Counted from the first letter of the stretch, positions 1 to 10,801 are shown. The stretch is 64,000 bases of DNA from Rhodopirellula baltica (GCA_002901265.1 PPHI01000031.1:1-64000); one strand, 5' to 3'. Made by a program: numbers and translations. The notes: generated by a model not told the origin, from the sequence alone.

Positions 1-484
1 CCCCGTTTCGATACAGCGTCCCATTGCCTGGCGTGGAACTGACCGTGTAGACAAGTTGTGAACTCGAATTATCAACATCTGTTGTTTGCAACATCGCGGT
101 GGTAACGAGATTGGCGCTCGAACCTTCCGCGACGGTCGCACCCGTGTTGGTTGCGAGAACCTGTTCGTCATTGACGGGAGTCACCGTCCAGTTGAACGTG
201 CCACTCGATGTCGCACCGACACCGTCATCGACTGTGAAGTTAAACGCGTCAGAAAGCGTTTCGCTTCCGTCATGCGTGTACGTGATCAGGTTCGAATCAA
301 TGTCGGCCTGCGTGAAGGTATCCGTAGCTGACAAAGCCACCCCGTTTCGATACAGCGTCCCATTGCCTGGCGTGGAACTGACCGTGTAGACAAGTTGTGA
401 ACTCGAATTATCAACATCTGTTGTTTGCAACATCGCGGTGGTAACGAGATTGGCGCTCGAACCTTCGGCGACGGTTGCACCCGT
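1..484 (-). repeat. 113-residue tandem repeat inside the giant gene
   Basis: Positions 1-127 are identical to 340-466, an offset of 339 bp or 113 codons; similarity continues beyond with scattered changes. The unit is a CSPG/NG2-like cadherin-related module (VLATNTGATVAEGSSANLV...). A more diverged copy lies near 1500-1690. Another module, starting with a PYxPVYNTxEDAP motif, occurs near 930-510 and 2950-2530 with a variant between 2530 and 2100. The near-perfect copy points to recent duplication or gene conversion. Confidence 0.85.
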
Positions 485-3400
485 GTTCGTTGCCAACACC
501 TGTTCGTCGTTGACACTTGCGACGTTGACCGTGACACGATCCGATGCGGAACTAAATGCGGTCGTCCCGCCAGTTGACGTAGCGTCCACTTGACTGCCTG
601 CGGAACCTGACGTTTGGTCCCAACCTCGATAATCGAACAACAGCGTGCCGCCGTTGTCGGTCGCCGGAACAAACCGAACCAAATCCGAGTCCCGCAACAA
701 AAGAGCAGACGACGGCGAGACACTCGGTAGCGTGATCCAATTCGCACCGCCATCAATGCTATACTCGATCGCACCACCGGAACCACTGAATCCGAAGACG
801 GCGATGCCTTCCTGAGCACCACTATCCGGATCGGTCAAAGTGGACCCCAATAGCGTTGCAATATTAGTAGCAAATGCCGGCGCATCTTCGCTGGTGTTGT
901 AAACCGGCGCGTACGGCACAAGTATAGGTGCATCGTTGACAGGCGTGACATCGATCGTCCGTGATTGTGAATTCGAGGCGATGTCCCCGTCATTAACCGT
1001 GAAGGTGACCGTACGTTGGCTCGTGCTTGGGGCATCACTATTGTTGGTGTAGGTGACACTTCGCAGAGCCGTTTGGTAATTGGCAACACTTGCCGTACCG
1101 GTCAATGTCAATATCCCGGTCGACGAATCCCACGAACCGGTGATTCCATTTTGATTGGTGAATCCCAAAACGTCTTGACCATTGACGTAGTTGCCGCTGA
1201 CTTGGACAACCGCTGATTCCAAATTGGTATCGTCAACGTCGGTTAACGAAAGCGTCGATGTGATCGCTACCGCACCAGCGTTTTCGGTATAGCTCAGTGT
1301 GGAACCTTCGATCGCAGAAGCAACCGGGGCGTCATTCACATTGCTGACCGTGATATTGAATGTCGCACTTGTCGTCGCCCCGATTCCGTCGTCGACGGTA
1401 AAGTCGAATGCATCACTTGCGGATTGACTGCCATCGTGGCTGTATGTAATCAGGTTGGCATCGATATCTGCTTGCGTGAACGTGTCGGATGCGATAAGCG
1501 CGACGCCGTTGCGATAGAGCGTTCCATTGCTCGGGACGACATCAAGTGTATAGACCAGTTGTGAACTCGCATTGTCCACGTCGGTCGTTTGCAGCATCGC
1601 GGTGGTAATGGTGTTACCGGTCGATCCTTCACTAACTGTCGTACCGGTATTCGTTGCCAAAACCTGCTCGTCATTCACCGCCGTGATATCGATATTTACA
1701 GTTCCTAAATCGACGTCGCCGCCGCCACCGGTTCCTGTGTTTCCACCATCGTTGACAACGACATTGACCGTATCGGCGTCATTCCCGTTCAAGTTGGCAG
1801 TGGAATGCACGTATTGAATGCTGCTAGCGTTGTTCAAGAACGTATTCAGATTTGCAACGGTTCCTGATAACGTCATCGCACTTGACGTGCCGCCGACTGT
1901 TACACCACCACCGGAAGAAGCGGAAAGCTGGCCTCCGGTGCTGGTCGTCAGCGTCACGGTAATCGCGTTCGCACCGGCATCCACGTCGCTTAGGTCAATC
2001 AATGACAAGTCAACATTACTGAGTTGGTCTTCGGTGACACTGATATCGGTGGGAAGACTCCCGGCGTTGGTGGGGTCATCGTTGATCGCTGTCACCAAAA
2101 TCGACGCAGATTCTGTTGCGGTACTAAACGCCGTGGTTCCCCCGGTGGATGATGCATTGACCTTGGTGCCAGCCGATCCCGTCGTTTGGTCCCAGGCACG
2201 GAAGGTAAAGTCGGCGGTCGTTCCGTCAATTCCATTCGGCTGGAAACGAATCAAGTCTGAACTACGCAGCAGCAATGCCGACGAGTCGCTCACTGCACCG
2301 ACATCGGCCCAAGTCGATCCACCATTGGTCGAAAACTGCCACGTGCCGTTGGCCTGCGTCAGTGTCGTAATCGCGATGCCTTCGACGGCACCGTTGTCAA
2401 CATCGGTAATCCTGTCACCACCTGCGGAAGCGATGACAGAAGCGATCGATTGCCCAGCATTGTTGATGCTGTCCTCGGTAATCGAATTCAGTGTCATCGT
2501 CCCGGAATTGTCCAGTACCGGTGCGTCATTCACGCTGGTCAGATTCACGAGCACGTGATCGGACGCGACACTGTATGCCGACGAACCACCGGTCACCGTC
2601 ACGTCAGCAAGCGTTCCCGCGGTTCCAGATGATTGGTCCCACGCGCGATAATCCAGATTCATCGTGCCGCCATTCGATGTTGACGGTGTGAAGCGAAAAA
2701 AGTCGCTCGCACGGAGCAGCAGTGCTCCGGTGGTCGAGACCGGTGGGACCGCGATCCAATTTGACCCATCAAGACTGTATTCCAACAAACCGCCGCTGCC
2801 TGTGAACCCGTACAACGCCAAACCTTGCACTGCACCTGGGTCGGCATCGGAGACACTCGAGCCAAGCACCGTCGCGATGGATGCCGCAAGCGGGGGAGCG
2901 TCTTCGGCGGTGTTGTAGACGGGACCGTAGGGCGTCAGCACCGGCGCTTGGTTGGGTGGGCTGATATCGACGTTGACGCTACCGAGTGCGACGTCGCCTC
3001 CGCCACCGCTCCCGGTATTGCCGCCATCATTGATCACGACGCTGATCGAATCGACATCGTTTCCCGTCGTGCCCGGCGTACCATGCTGATACTTGATCTG
3101 CGTTACGTCGTCAAAGTAGGCGTTTAAGTCTGTGATTGTCCCAGTAAAGGTACGCGCCGTAGCGGTGCCCCCGACAGTGACTCCGCCGGAAGAAGACGCG
3201 GTCAACTGACCACCGGTGCTGGTTGTCAACGTCACCGTGACGTTTCCACTACCCGCATCGACGTCGGCAAAGTCCACTTCAGAAAGGTGAACGTTGCTCG
3301 GTGTGTCGATCGTTACCAGGATGTCACTCGGTAGACTGCCGTTGTTGGTTGGATCATCGTTGATCGGATTGACCGTGACGGCAACTGCAGCACTGTCATA

Positions 3401-6400
3401 ACCTTGGTCCCCCATCACGGCGACCACCTCTGCTTCGGTCAACACTTTGTCGTAGACGCGAACATCATCGAGACTACCGACGAACGCCATCGAACCGTCT
3501 GACTGTCCGCCAATTGTGATGTTCTGAGATGCCGTAGCAGCCCAATCGACATCCGTACTCCCGCTGACACTGGCGATCAACACACCGTCTAAATACAAGT
3601 TGACTTGATTACTAACATCGTCGAAGGTCGCCGCGACATGGTGCCAACCATCGCCCGCAATTTGATGGGCGGCGTTTCCCGTTGTCGTGGTCAGCGTTCC
3701 TGCGGTAACCGACATCCCCACCGATCCGCCCGAGACATCGAGCGTCACATAAAACGCGTCACCGATCGATAAAAACACCGCGTCGTTCTGACTTGCATTG
3801 AGATTCACCCAAGCGGCGATCGTGACCGTATCGGCTAGACTTGCTGTCCCGTTCATAACGGAAATCGCGTCATCACCGTCGAGTGTGATCACGTCACCGC
3901 GATCCGAATCCGCAAACACAGCCGGATCGGAAACGGCGACTCCGTCATATCCGTTTCCGCTTTGATCATCTAAGGATCCGTCGAGAAACTCATAGCGGGC
4001 ATACAGGTCGGCTTCCGTTGCCGCCGATGATCCGGTGGTAACCGTTAGTGAATCGCTACCGTAGTAGTTCGCAGACGGTGCGTATTGCAATCCGTCAAGA
4101 GCGGTGTTGATATCCGATGCCGTCCCCGAAATCGTTAACGTTGCTTGCCCGTTGGAAGTACCAGCAAGGAAGGTAATCCCGGAGGTCGATCCCAACGTCA
4201 AGTTGCCATTTGAAACCGACAAGGTGGTTGTCACGATCGGTGCCTGCGAAGATCCGTCATCGATGGTGACTGGATTTCCGTTGGCCGCCGAAAAAGTCAA
4301 CACGCTGTCTTCGTCAACCGATTGTCCCACAGGCGCAATCGGAACGGTCCATTGGGCGTCGCCTTTCGCATCATCAACGCCAATGGTGAAAACTTCGCTG
4401 TAGGTATTTCCGAACGCGTCAGCAACTTGAACGGTGATGTTGTGGGAAGTCGCCGATTCGTATTCAAGCTGCGCCCCATCGGCAACAGTGATCTCCCCCG
4501 TTGCAATGTCGATCGCGAATCGTCCGCCGGCGCTATCGGTCAAGCTGTAGGAATAACCCGAGAATACTTCACTGGCATCCCATTCGATCACATAGCCACG
4601 TGTGTTGCTGCCATTGTCAGGCAAATCATTCCATCGGCCGGTGGTCTTGTGCATCTCCATCGCTTGTTCACCATTGGGATCCGACCCAGTGGTGTTGTTT
4701 GGTTCGCCGCCGTTCCAGTTGTAATACTTTCCATCGATATTGGATCCGAATTGATTTCCGGACCAGAATTCGTCGCCATCAGCGGAACCGTCCAACCAAC
4801 GCCACGAACCTTCGCTGGTCGCGTCTGACGCGCCGATCCAAGCATTGTTGCTGACCATATTTTGGATCAAATCATTCTCATAGCCCGACCGAATCGTTAC
4901 CAGTTGGCCTGAAACACCATTGAGCGTCGACGAAATCGCGTTTGCCCGCGCGACAGAGAACTGCTGCGCATTGCTGACGTAGCGATAGAACTTGTCGGTC
5001 GCGGCGTCGTATTGCAGTGTCGAATCGTTGTTGAGAATCGTTGTCACCGCATCGGGGATTTCGATCACTCGAATGTCGCCGATCATCGGTCCGTAGGCGC
5101 CTCCCGAAGCTTCCAATGAGGCGAATGCCAGCATCGTGGTCGCAGAGTCAGCGGTGAATGTAAAACTGCGTGTTTCGAGCGAATTCGTTTCACCCCAAAC
5201 CCAGTTTGCCGGTTGGTCGACGGTGTAGTCTTGCGACAATCCGTTCGCGCTCACACGCAAATCTTTCACCGCATCACCGCCGGTGAAATTGCCGGTCAGA
5301 CTAAACACCACTTGGTACTGCTGTCCGACAGTCGTGCTCAATGACTGCTCAATGGAACCAGCGGTATTGCCGTTCAAATCGACCAAGCGGCCGCCCAGCA
5401 ACGATTGCCAGGTGTCTGTCGAAAGCAAATCCACATCGCCTGAAGTGACAGTCCAACCGCCAAACGTTCCCGTCAGAACGAACTGGTCAGTACTCGTCGC
5501 TGAATCTAGAAACAGCCCGTCGGACACCACATCGGTTTCCGGATCGGACTGTGAAGGCGTCACAAAGCCGACCGATGTCCCGTTGCTACTGTTTTCATAG
5601 ACGTGCAAGTCGGTTGTGACGGTGCTTGTCGTAAACCCTGTTCCGCTGGCATGACCGATCGATAGACGATTGTTTGTTGTACCTTCGCTAACGATGTCAA
5701 CGATTTCGTTAGATCCGTTCAGTTCCATTTGCCAGTTCGCGACGAGGCCCGCTGCGGCCGCTTCAGCTGGCGACAGATCAAGCTTCTGCTGATAATTCAG
5801 CGAGATTTCCGCTTCGGTACGGATATCGTTCCAAATTCGAACATCATAGAACGCCCCGTGGAATGCTTGATCGGTGCTATATCCCGAGTTTGCCCCGTCT
5901 TGGTCATTGCCGATCACCAACTCGCCACCGGCGGCGATGGTGTAGCCGGCTTGTAGCCCCGTCAGTGTCTCGGCGTAGCGTCCATCGATATAGATTTGCA
6001 CGTCGCCATGTGTGTTGTCCCAACTGATTGCGAGGTGGTGCGAATCGCCATCGAACAACTGGCTATAGGTATTCGCGGTCGTTACGCTGACGCCGTTGAT
6101 TCGGAAATCCAGATGATCGGTGGCATCGAAGCGCAGCCGAGCCGCATCGTTTCCGCTGTAGTAGGAAAACAGGGTTGGAGACGAATCAAAGTCGTCGATT
6201 TGGAAACGAGATTCGAAGGTAAACTCGCTCAAACCTCCAAGAATTGCATCGCCATCGTTGGCAATGAAGTACGCATCATTGCCTCCGTCGCTGTTGAGTT
6301 CGACTCCGCTGGATAGATTCGATGGCCCGGTAGTGGTTTCCTGAATATCATTGACCACGATCGTGAAGGATTCGTCACGCGTATTCGAGTCCGTATCGGT

Positions 6401-9400
6401 CACGCGGACGGTGATGGTGTGCGTCGAATTCGATTCAAAGTCAATCAACGAACTGTCGGCGACAAGGATTCGGCCGTTGTCACTATCGATCGTGAAGGCC
6501 CCCGCGACGGTTTGTGACAAGAGCGTGTACGTCAACGGCTGTGCCGCATCCAGTACCGCATCTGCATCCCATTCGATGATGTAGCCGTTGTCACCGCCAC
6601 CACTGTTGTCTTCGTCGTCCCACTCGCCGGTCGGGCGAATGACCAAGTAGTGCTGGCTTCCGCCGCTGTTGTCAGGTTGCGCACCGGTGATCCAATTGGT
6701 ATAGGAACCATCTACGTTGGTTCCGTTAATTCCGCCGGACCAAAACGTTTCCGCATTGGAACCTGATTGTCGCCAACGCCAATCGCCTTCGGACGTCGAG
6801 TCGGTACCGCCAAGGAACAATTGCTGTGCAGCGGTCGAGGCAATACCGGCGAGAACTTCCTGCTCACCGGCGCTATGAATCGTTGCCAGCTGCCCGTTCA
6901 CACCGTTCAGGCTGGTGGACAACGCAGTCGACTCGGCGGTGGTCCAGTTCGTTGGCGATGTGACCGCACGATAGAACTTGCCAGTTTCGGCACTGTAAAC
7001 CAGCGTCGAGTCCGACGCCAAAATCGATGCGATCAACGCTTCGCGTTCAGGATCGATCCCTTGCACTGTTCCAACAACGGTTCCATCGAGTGCGTTCTCA
7101 TCGACGGCAAGCGTCAGGATTGCTTCACTGGCAGTGAACCCCGAAACAGTTCTCAACGTCAGGTTGTTACCACTGACCGTCTCGGTCAACACTCCGTCAA
7201 TCGATAAATGATCGAACTTCCATTCGGCCACCAAGCCGCTTTCATTAAAAGGCAGAGAGCTGCCGTAGGACGCGCTGATTTCACTTGCACTGCGAATATC
7301 CGAGAACACTCGCGAGTTGAACAACGTGCCTTTGAACACTTGTGAGAGCTGGAACGTTCCGCCAACACTATCTTGCTCTTGTCCAAAAGTCAGCGCCCCG
7401 CCGGTCCCGATCGTATAGCCAGCCCGGAGCCCCGTACCGCTTTCGACCAAGGCACCGTCAACGTAGATCGACCAATCGCCCGCCGAATTGTTCCATGTCC
7501 ATGAGAACGTGTGCGGGTTCCCGTCGCGGTAATCATTGTAGTTGACCGCAGTCAGTTGGACTTTGGTACCACCGATGTGAATCGATGGGCCACCTGATTC
7601 AAACAGAAACAGGACTTCGTTGTCATTTGCTGTTGTCGCGTAGGAAACGAGTGTTGAGTCAGAAACGGTATCCGTCGTGGCGAATTGAGTTTCAAAGGTG
7701 AACTGCGTTCGTCCGCCGAAAACTGCCGAACCGTCATCGGCGATTAAATACAGGTTGTCGCCACCGTCGTTGTTGATCGTCAGACCACCATCACCGGTCG
7801 AGGTGATTTGCAAGTCACTCGGATTGGGCAAAAATTCGTAGGCACCGATGTCTGCATTCGCATCGCGTGTGCTGCCGGTTTGATCGAGTGTTTCGGCTGA
7901 TCCGGTCGCTGCGTTGTATGCCAAACTGGTTTCATCAATCGTGTGAACGAAGGTGTCACCTTCGGCAGTCAGCGCCGACAAGGAAGGATCGCTCCCCAGG
8001 ATGTCACTTCCGACCGTGCCGCTGAATCCGACGTTGTGCTCGATGATGTTGTAGCCACCGCTGACCACTGGGCCGTTAACGTCGTTGCCATTGAACTGCG
8101 ATGTGTTGTCGGCAAAAATCGAATAGCTCACGTTGACGGTCGCATCGGTGACTGCCAAACCGCCGCCACTCCCCCCGGATGCATCATTGTCCGCAATGGT
8201 GGAGTGTGTGATGTTGACGATCGTACCACCGTTTGCGACACGGATACCACCACCATCAAAAGCCGTTTGGTTCCCGCTGACCGTGACATTATTCAACGTC
8301 GTGGTGCCTGCGGACACATACAGACCGCCGCCCAGCCCACCGGACGTGTTGTTGATGATCGCGACACGTTCCAGGGTCGTTGTGCCGACGGATGAAATCG
8401 CGCCGCCGTTGGTATTGCCGACGGTATTCCCGGAGATCACGGTGTCGGTCGCCGTTAATGTGCCTTGCACGTAAGCTGCCGCCCCCGTTTCAGTTCCTGA
8501 CGACGCACCGCTCAAGGTCAGCGAATCGATTGACAACGTTCCGCCGCTTTGCACATGAAAGATCCGGTCGGAAAGCGAACTGGCATCGATACTGGTCAGC
8601 GACGCACCGTTTCCGCTAATCGTAATGTCGCTGAGGATATCCAAGTCGCCGGTGGACCCAGCATCATCGAACTGTCCGGCGATGTCCAACAAGTAGACGC
8701 CGTCACCAAGAATGATCGTGTCGGCACCGGCGGTGTTGTTGGCCGCAATGATCGCTTCACGCAATGAAATACCAGAACCGCCGGAAGATGCCTGTAGCGA
8801 ACTAATGTCGGTGGTGTTGCCGTCCAGTTCATCGGCGAACGTGGTCACCGTAATCGTAGCCAACGTGTCGAACCATGCGGACTGTGCGTGATAGCCGATC
8901 GCGACTTGCGTTTGCACATCGCCCAGGGTGTATTCCAAGTCCCAGTCGCCACCAAGCGATTCGTGCCCGGTCGCATCATCGCTCGCGGCGATATCACATT
9001 GGCAAAGTGCCGCAAGCGAATCAAGCAGCTCGCGTCCCGCATCCGATGAAGCGAGGTCACAACCATAGATCAACAAATCGGCGTCAGAGTCAAGCACACT
9101 TTGCCAGCTCGCTAAGGCACCCGCGTACCCGTTGACGGTTTGACTGTCCAGTCGCGTATTACCGAGCTGGATGCTGCTGCCATCGCTGTGACTGAGAATA
9201 TGAATTGCGTCGACACCCGATAGGTTTGCCATCGACTCGGTGATCTGTTCGATACCGTCTTGATCGGCTGACAACCGCACGACAACCCATTCGGTTTCAG
9301 AAGACGATTGCTCGCGGAGTCCCGCCAACAGCTCGTCTGCATTTTCCACTCCGGCATCAACAATGACGACTTCCAAAGTCTTCGCCGCGACCGAGCCTTG

Positions 9401-9724
9401 ACCGTCGGTGTCGGCTTGCCCATCGGCAACGAAGTCCGCGTCACTCTGTTCCGATCCGTCAAATACCTGTGATGCATTGCCGGCGTCAGCTTGCTCCAAC
9501 ACCGCAACCGTTTCCACTTCAAGTACGGCGACCTCGTGCGACTCGTCCACCTCGATCGTGAATCCACTGACGACTTGATCAAAGTGTTCCAAGTCACCAC
9601 TAAAGTCGCCATCGCCTTGATGAAGTCCATCGGCGCTCAACAGGATTCGGTCTTCGAGTAGAAAGAAATCGAAGACGCGGTTCGGTAGGTTGGTAGACAC
9701 GATCGGTTTCAAGTTGCAAGTCAC
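1..9724 (-). CDS. Giant modular surface/adhesin-like protein (partial, C-terminus off the left edge)
   Basis: I read one open frame across the whole stretch, about 3,240 codons, with no stop before the window edge. The N-terminus carries LEDRILLSADG (about residues 22-32), a motif typical of giant planctomycete exported proteins. Order of domains: DUF4347-like (about 115-250, with IYGCDLASSDAGRELLDSLA); a SLREAI motif and parallel-beta-helix-like region (290-590); LamG/concanavalin-like (645-840); C-type lectin 1 (895-1050); cadherin; LamG 2 (1140-1340); a DUF642/choice-of-anchor-like module (1360-1560); C-type lectin 2 (1560-1710); cadherin; LamG 3 (1900-2110); then repeated cadherin/CSPG-like modules. 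A stop lies just upstream at the codon read from 9751. No ATG precedes the motif, so GTG at 9724 or GTG at 9700 is the likely start. Inferred role: secreted or surface binding of glycans or cells. Family identities are from visible motifs only. Confidence 0.85.
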   Translation of the reverse strand, partial: MTCNLKPIVSTNLPNRVFDFFLLEDRILLSADGLHQGDGDFSGDLEHFDQVVSGFTIEVDESHEVAVLEVETVAVLEQADAGNASQVFDGSEQSDADFVADGQADTDGQGSVAAKTLEVVIVDAGVENADELLAGLREQSSSETEWVVVRLSADQDGIEQITESMANLSGVDAIHILSHSDGSSIQLGNTRLDSQTVNGYAGALASWQSVLDSDADLLIYGCDLASSDAGRELLDSLAALCQCDIAASDDATGHESLGGDWDLEYTLGDVQTQVAIGYHAQSAWFDTLATITVTTFADELDGNTTDISSLQASSGGSGISLREAIIAANNTAGADTIILGDGVYLLDIAGQFDDAGSTGDLDILSDITISGNGASLTSIDASSLSDRIFHVQSGGTLSIDSLTLSGASSGTETGAAAYVQGTLTATDTVISGNTVGNTNGGAISSVGTTTLERVAIINNTSGGLGGGLYVSAGTTTLNNVTVSGNQTAFDGGGIRVANGGTIVNITHSTIADNDASGGSGGGLAVTDATVNVSYSIFADNTSQFNGNDVNGPVVSGGYNIIEHNVGFSGTVGSDILGSDPSLSALTAEGDTFVHTIDETSLAYNAATGSAETLDQTGSTRDANADIGAYEFLPNPSDLQITSTGDGGLTINNDGGDNLYLIADDGSAVFGGRTQFTFETQFATTDTVSDSTLVSYATTANDNEVLFLFESGGPSIHIGGTKVQLTAVNYNDYRDGNPHTFSWTWNNSAGDWSIYVDGALVESGTGLRAGYTIGTGGALTFGQEQDSVGGTFQLSQVFKGTLFNSRVFSDIRSASEISASYGSSLPFNESGLVAEWKFDHLSIDGVLTETVSGNNLTLRTVSGFTASEAILTLAVDENALDGTVVGTVQGIDPEREALIASILASDSTLVYSAETGKFYRAVTSPTNWTTAESTALSTSLNGVNGQLATIHSAGEQEVLAGIASTAAQQLFLGGTDSTSEGDWRWRQSGSNAETFWSGGINGTNVDGSYTNWITGAQPDNSGGSQHYLVIRPTGEWDDEDNSGGGDNGYIIEWDADAVLDAAQPLTYTLLSQTVAGAFTIDSDNGRILVADSSLIDFESNSTHTITVRVTDTDSNTRDESFTIVVNDIQETTTGPSNLSSGVELNSDGGNDAYFIANDGDAILGGLSEFTFESRFQIDDFDSSPTLFSYYSGNDAARLRFDATDHLDFRINGVSVTTANTYSQLFDGDSHHLAISWDNTHGDVQIYIDGRYAETLTGLQAGYTIAAGGELVIGNDQDGANSGYSTDQAFHGAFYDVRIWNDIRTEAEISLNYQQKLDLSPAEAAAAGLVANWQMELNGSNEIVDIVSEGTTNNRLSIGHASGTGFTTSTVTTDLHVYENSSNGTSVGFVTPSQSDPETDVVSDGLFLDSATSTDQFVLTGTFGGWTVTSGDVDLLSTDTWQSLLGGRLVDLNGNTAGSIEQSLSTTVGQQYQVVFSLTGNFTGGDAVKDLRVSANGLSQDYTVDQPANWVWGETNSLETRSFTFTADSATTMLAFASLEASGGAYGPMIGDIRVIEIPDAVTTILNNDSTLQYDAATDKFYRYVSNAQQFSVARANAISSTLNGVSGQLVTIRSGYENDLIQNMVSNNAWIGASDATSEGSWRWLDGSADGDEFWSGNQFGSNIDGKYYNWNGGEPNNTTGSDPNGEQAMEMHKTTGRWNDLPDNGSNTRGYVIEWDASEVFSGYSYSLTDSAGGRFAIDIATGEITVADGAQLEYESATSHNITVQVADAFGNTYSEVFTIGVDDAKGDAQWTVPIAPVGQSVDEDSVLTFSAANGNPVTIDDGSSQAPIVTTTLSVSNGNLTLGSTSGITFLAGTSNGQATLTISGTASDINTALDGLQYAPSANYYGSDSLTVTTGSSAATEADLYARYEFLDGSLDDQSGNGYDGVAVSDPAVFADSDRGDVITLDGDDAISVMNGTASLADTVTIAAWVNLNASQNDAVFLSIGDAFYVTLDVSGGSVGMSVTAGTLTTTTGNAAHQIAGDGWHHVAATFDDVSNQVNLYLDGVLIASVSGSTDVDWAATASQNITIGGQSDGSMAFVGSLDDVRVYDKVLTEAEVVAVMGDQGYDSAAVAVTVNPINDDPTNNGSLPSDILVTIDTPSNVHLSEVDFADVDAGSGNVTVTLTTSTGGQLTASSSGGVTVGGTATARTFTGTITDLNAYFDDVTQIKYQHGTPGTTGNDVDSISVVINDGGNTGSGGGGDVALGSVNVDISPPNQAPVLTPYGPVYNTAEDAPPLAASIATVLGSSVSDADPGAVQGLALYGFTGSGGLLEYSLDGSNWIAVPPVSTTGALLLRASDFFRFTPSTSNGGTMNLDYRAWDQSSGTAGTLADVTVTGGSSAYSVASDHVLVNLTSVNDAPVLDNSGTMTLNSITEDSINNAGQSIASVIASAGGDRITDVDNGAVEGIAITTLTQANGTWQFSTNGGSTWADVGAVSDSSALLLRSSDLIRFQPNGIDGTTADFTFRAWDQTTGSAGTKVNASSTGGTTAFSTATESASILVTAINDDPTNAGSLPTDISVTEDQLSNVDLSLIDLSDVDAGANAITVTLTTSTGGQLSASSGGGVTVGGTSSAMTLSGTVANLNTFLNNASSIQYVHSTANLNGNDADTVNVVVNDGGNTGTGGGGDVDLGTVNIDITAVNDEQVLATNTGTTVSEGSTGNTITTAMLQTTDVDNASSQLVYTLDVVPSNGTLYRNGVALIASDTFTQADIDANLITYSHDGSQSASDAFDFTVDDGIGATTSATFNITVSNVNDAPVASAIEGSTLSYTENAGAVAITSTLSLTDVDDTNLESAVVQVSGNYVNGQDVLGFTNQNGITGSWDSSTGILTLTGTASVANYQTALRSVTYTNNSDAPSTSQRTVTFTVNDGDIASNSQSRTIDVTPVNDAPILVPYAPVYNTSEDAPAFATNIATLLGSTLTDPDSGAQEGIAVFGFSGSGGAIEYSIDGGANWITLPSVSPSSALLLRDSDLVRFVPATDNGGTLLFDYRGWDQTSGSAGSQVDATSTGGTTAFSSASDRVTVNVASVNDEQVLATNTGATVAEGSSANLVTTAMLQTTDVDNSSSQLVYTVSSTPGNGTLYRNGVALSATDTFTQADIDSNLITYTHDGSETLSDAFNFTVDDGVGATSSGTFNWTVTPVNDEQVLATNTGATVAEGSSANLVTTAMLQTTDVDNSSSQLVYTVSSTPGNGTLYRNG

Positions 9725-10223
9725 GAAGGGCGCCCCGGTCGCCTGCGGTCAGACGGAGACGATGGGGGGTGGCTCCGCGGGGCGTCGAAGTTGCAAACAA
9801 AATTTGCGTACCGCCCGCGCAGAATACGTGCGCAACTCTATGTCAGGCTAAAGCGTGAAGCCTTTCCCCCGTCAACGGAACAAGCACCTTGAGGGCGTTC
9901 CGACCGGTGGGAAAACGTCACTTGGCACGCCTGTTCCGCTTGTGTCGGTTAGACCTCATCCATTCGCGGCAGCGTTGGTGATCGAAACGCCGAACTCTGG
10001 TTGCTCAGGTTGGGGGATTCGCAGCCAGACTGGAGCGTTCTCGCCATCAAAAGATGTCGATTTTAAGAGCGAAGCTGCGTTGTGATCCGAGGCCCGAATG
10101 TTGGCCCACGATTTGCTTCCGATCGGTCTCGCGTCCGTTTTCGTAACGATCGGGCGAGTGAGGCGCGACACCTCAAAATGTCACTCCATTGTTTCCCCAT
10201 TTCGCTTCAAAGGAGGCCCTCCA
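9725..10223. other. Intergenic region between the giant gene and a small membrane protein gene
   Basis: I see no convincing gene here. It must hold the divergent promoters for the giant gene (minus) and the small gene at 10224 (plus), but no clear -35/-10 pair stands out. The short frames crossing it have no protein-like composition. Confidence 0.5.
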
Positions 10224-10439
10224 ATGCGTGGGTTACTGATCGCGGCCGTCGTTGTTGCCGCATTGTTTTTGGTCGGTTGGTTGAAATACGACAATACGGG
10301 CGGTGACCCAACCGTGCGTATGGATTCCCAAAGCGTTCAAGAAGACACCTCTGAGATGGTCCGAGCCACCAGAGACGCCGCAGATGAAATCGATCGTCGC
10401 ATCGACGTCGATATCAACACCGATCACGCCACCTATTGA
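10224..10439 (+). CDS. Small membrane-anchored hypothetical protein
   Basis: 71 residues. The start is set by a strong AGGAGG at 10211-10216, eight bases before the ATG. Residues 3-20 (GLLIAAVVVAALFLVGWL) form one hydrophobic segment at the N-terminus, a membrane anchor or uncleaved signal. The rest is a short, charged tail (EMVRATRDAADEIDRRIDVDI) likely to be helical and exposed outside the membrane. I do not recognise a family. It stands alone between the giant gene and the sulfatase fusion. The Shine-Dalgarno and the coherent hydrophobic/charged pattern make it a likely real gene. Confidence 0.65.
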   Translation: MRGLLIAAVVVAALFLVGWLKYDNTGGDPTVRMDSQSVQEDTSEMVRATRDAADEIDRRIDVDINTDHATY

Positions 10440-10801
10440 TCCAAGTCCCCCGTTGGCGGCTCGATCATCGTGGATCAAGATCTCTGTAAGGACACGAATC
10501 ACACGAACCGGTAGCTTTATGAGTCAGAAGTCAGATCTGATTACCCAAAGCTACCGGGAATGAAAATCCGCACGCTCTTTGCTAGGCCTTCTTGCCTACA
10601 GCACTCCGCTGCCAAACCCGTCCGGGGAAAATGTCTTCACGGAGTGGAAAACGATCTTAACGGCACGTCGCTTTCGTGAATCGAAAACGACCTCTTCGAT
10701 ACACCTATTGGCGATTTGGGATATGCTTACACGCTTCCTCCCTTTCGACTTGGTGAGTGCCCTGTTGGCCAAGTCCGACCTTTGTTTTGAAGAGTGTGTC
10801 T
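10440..10801. other. Intergenic region upstream of the sulfatase fusion gene
   Basis: About 360 bases with no supported gene. It probably contains the promoter of the sulfatase-GH43 gene. I see no clear operator or riboswitch-like structure. Confidence 0.45.

Noticed and set aside
1-484. Direct repeats at the left end as a possible CRISPR array
   Set aside because: Repeat step is 339 bp, in frame, and codes for protein modules, unlike CRISPR units.
1-9724. Many short frames on both strands inside the giant gene, including one starting near 9630
   Set aside because: They lie in other phases of one long open frame that encodes recognisable domains.
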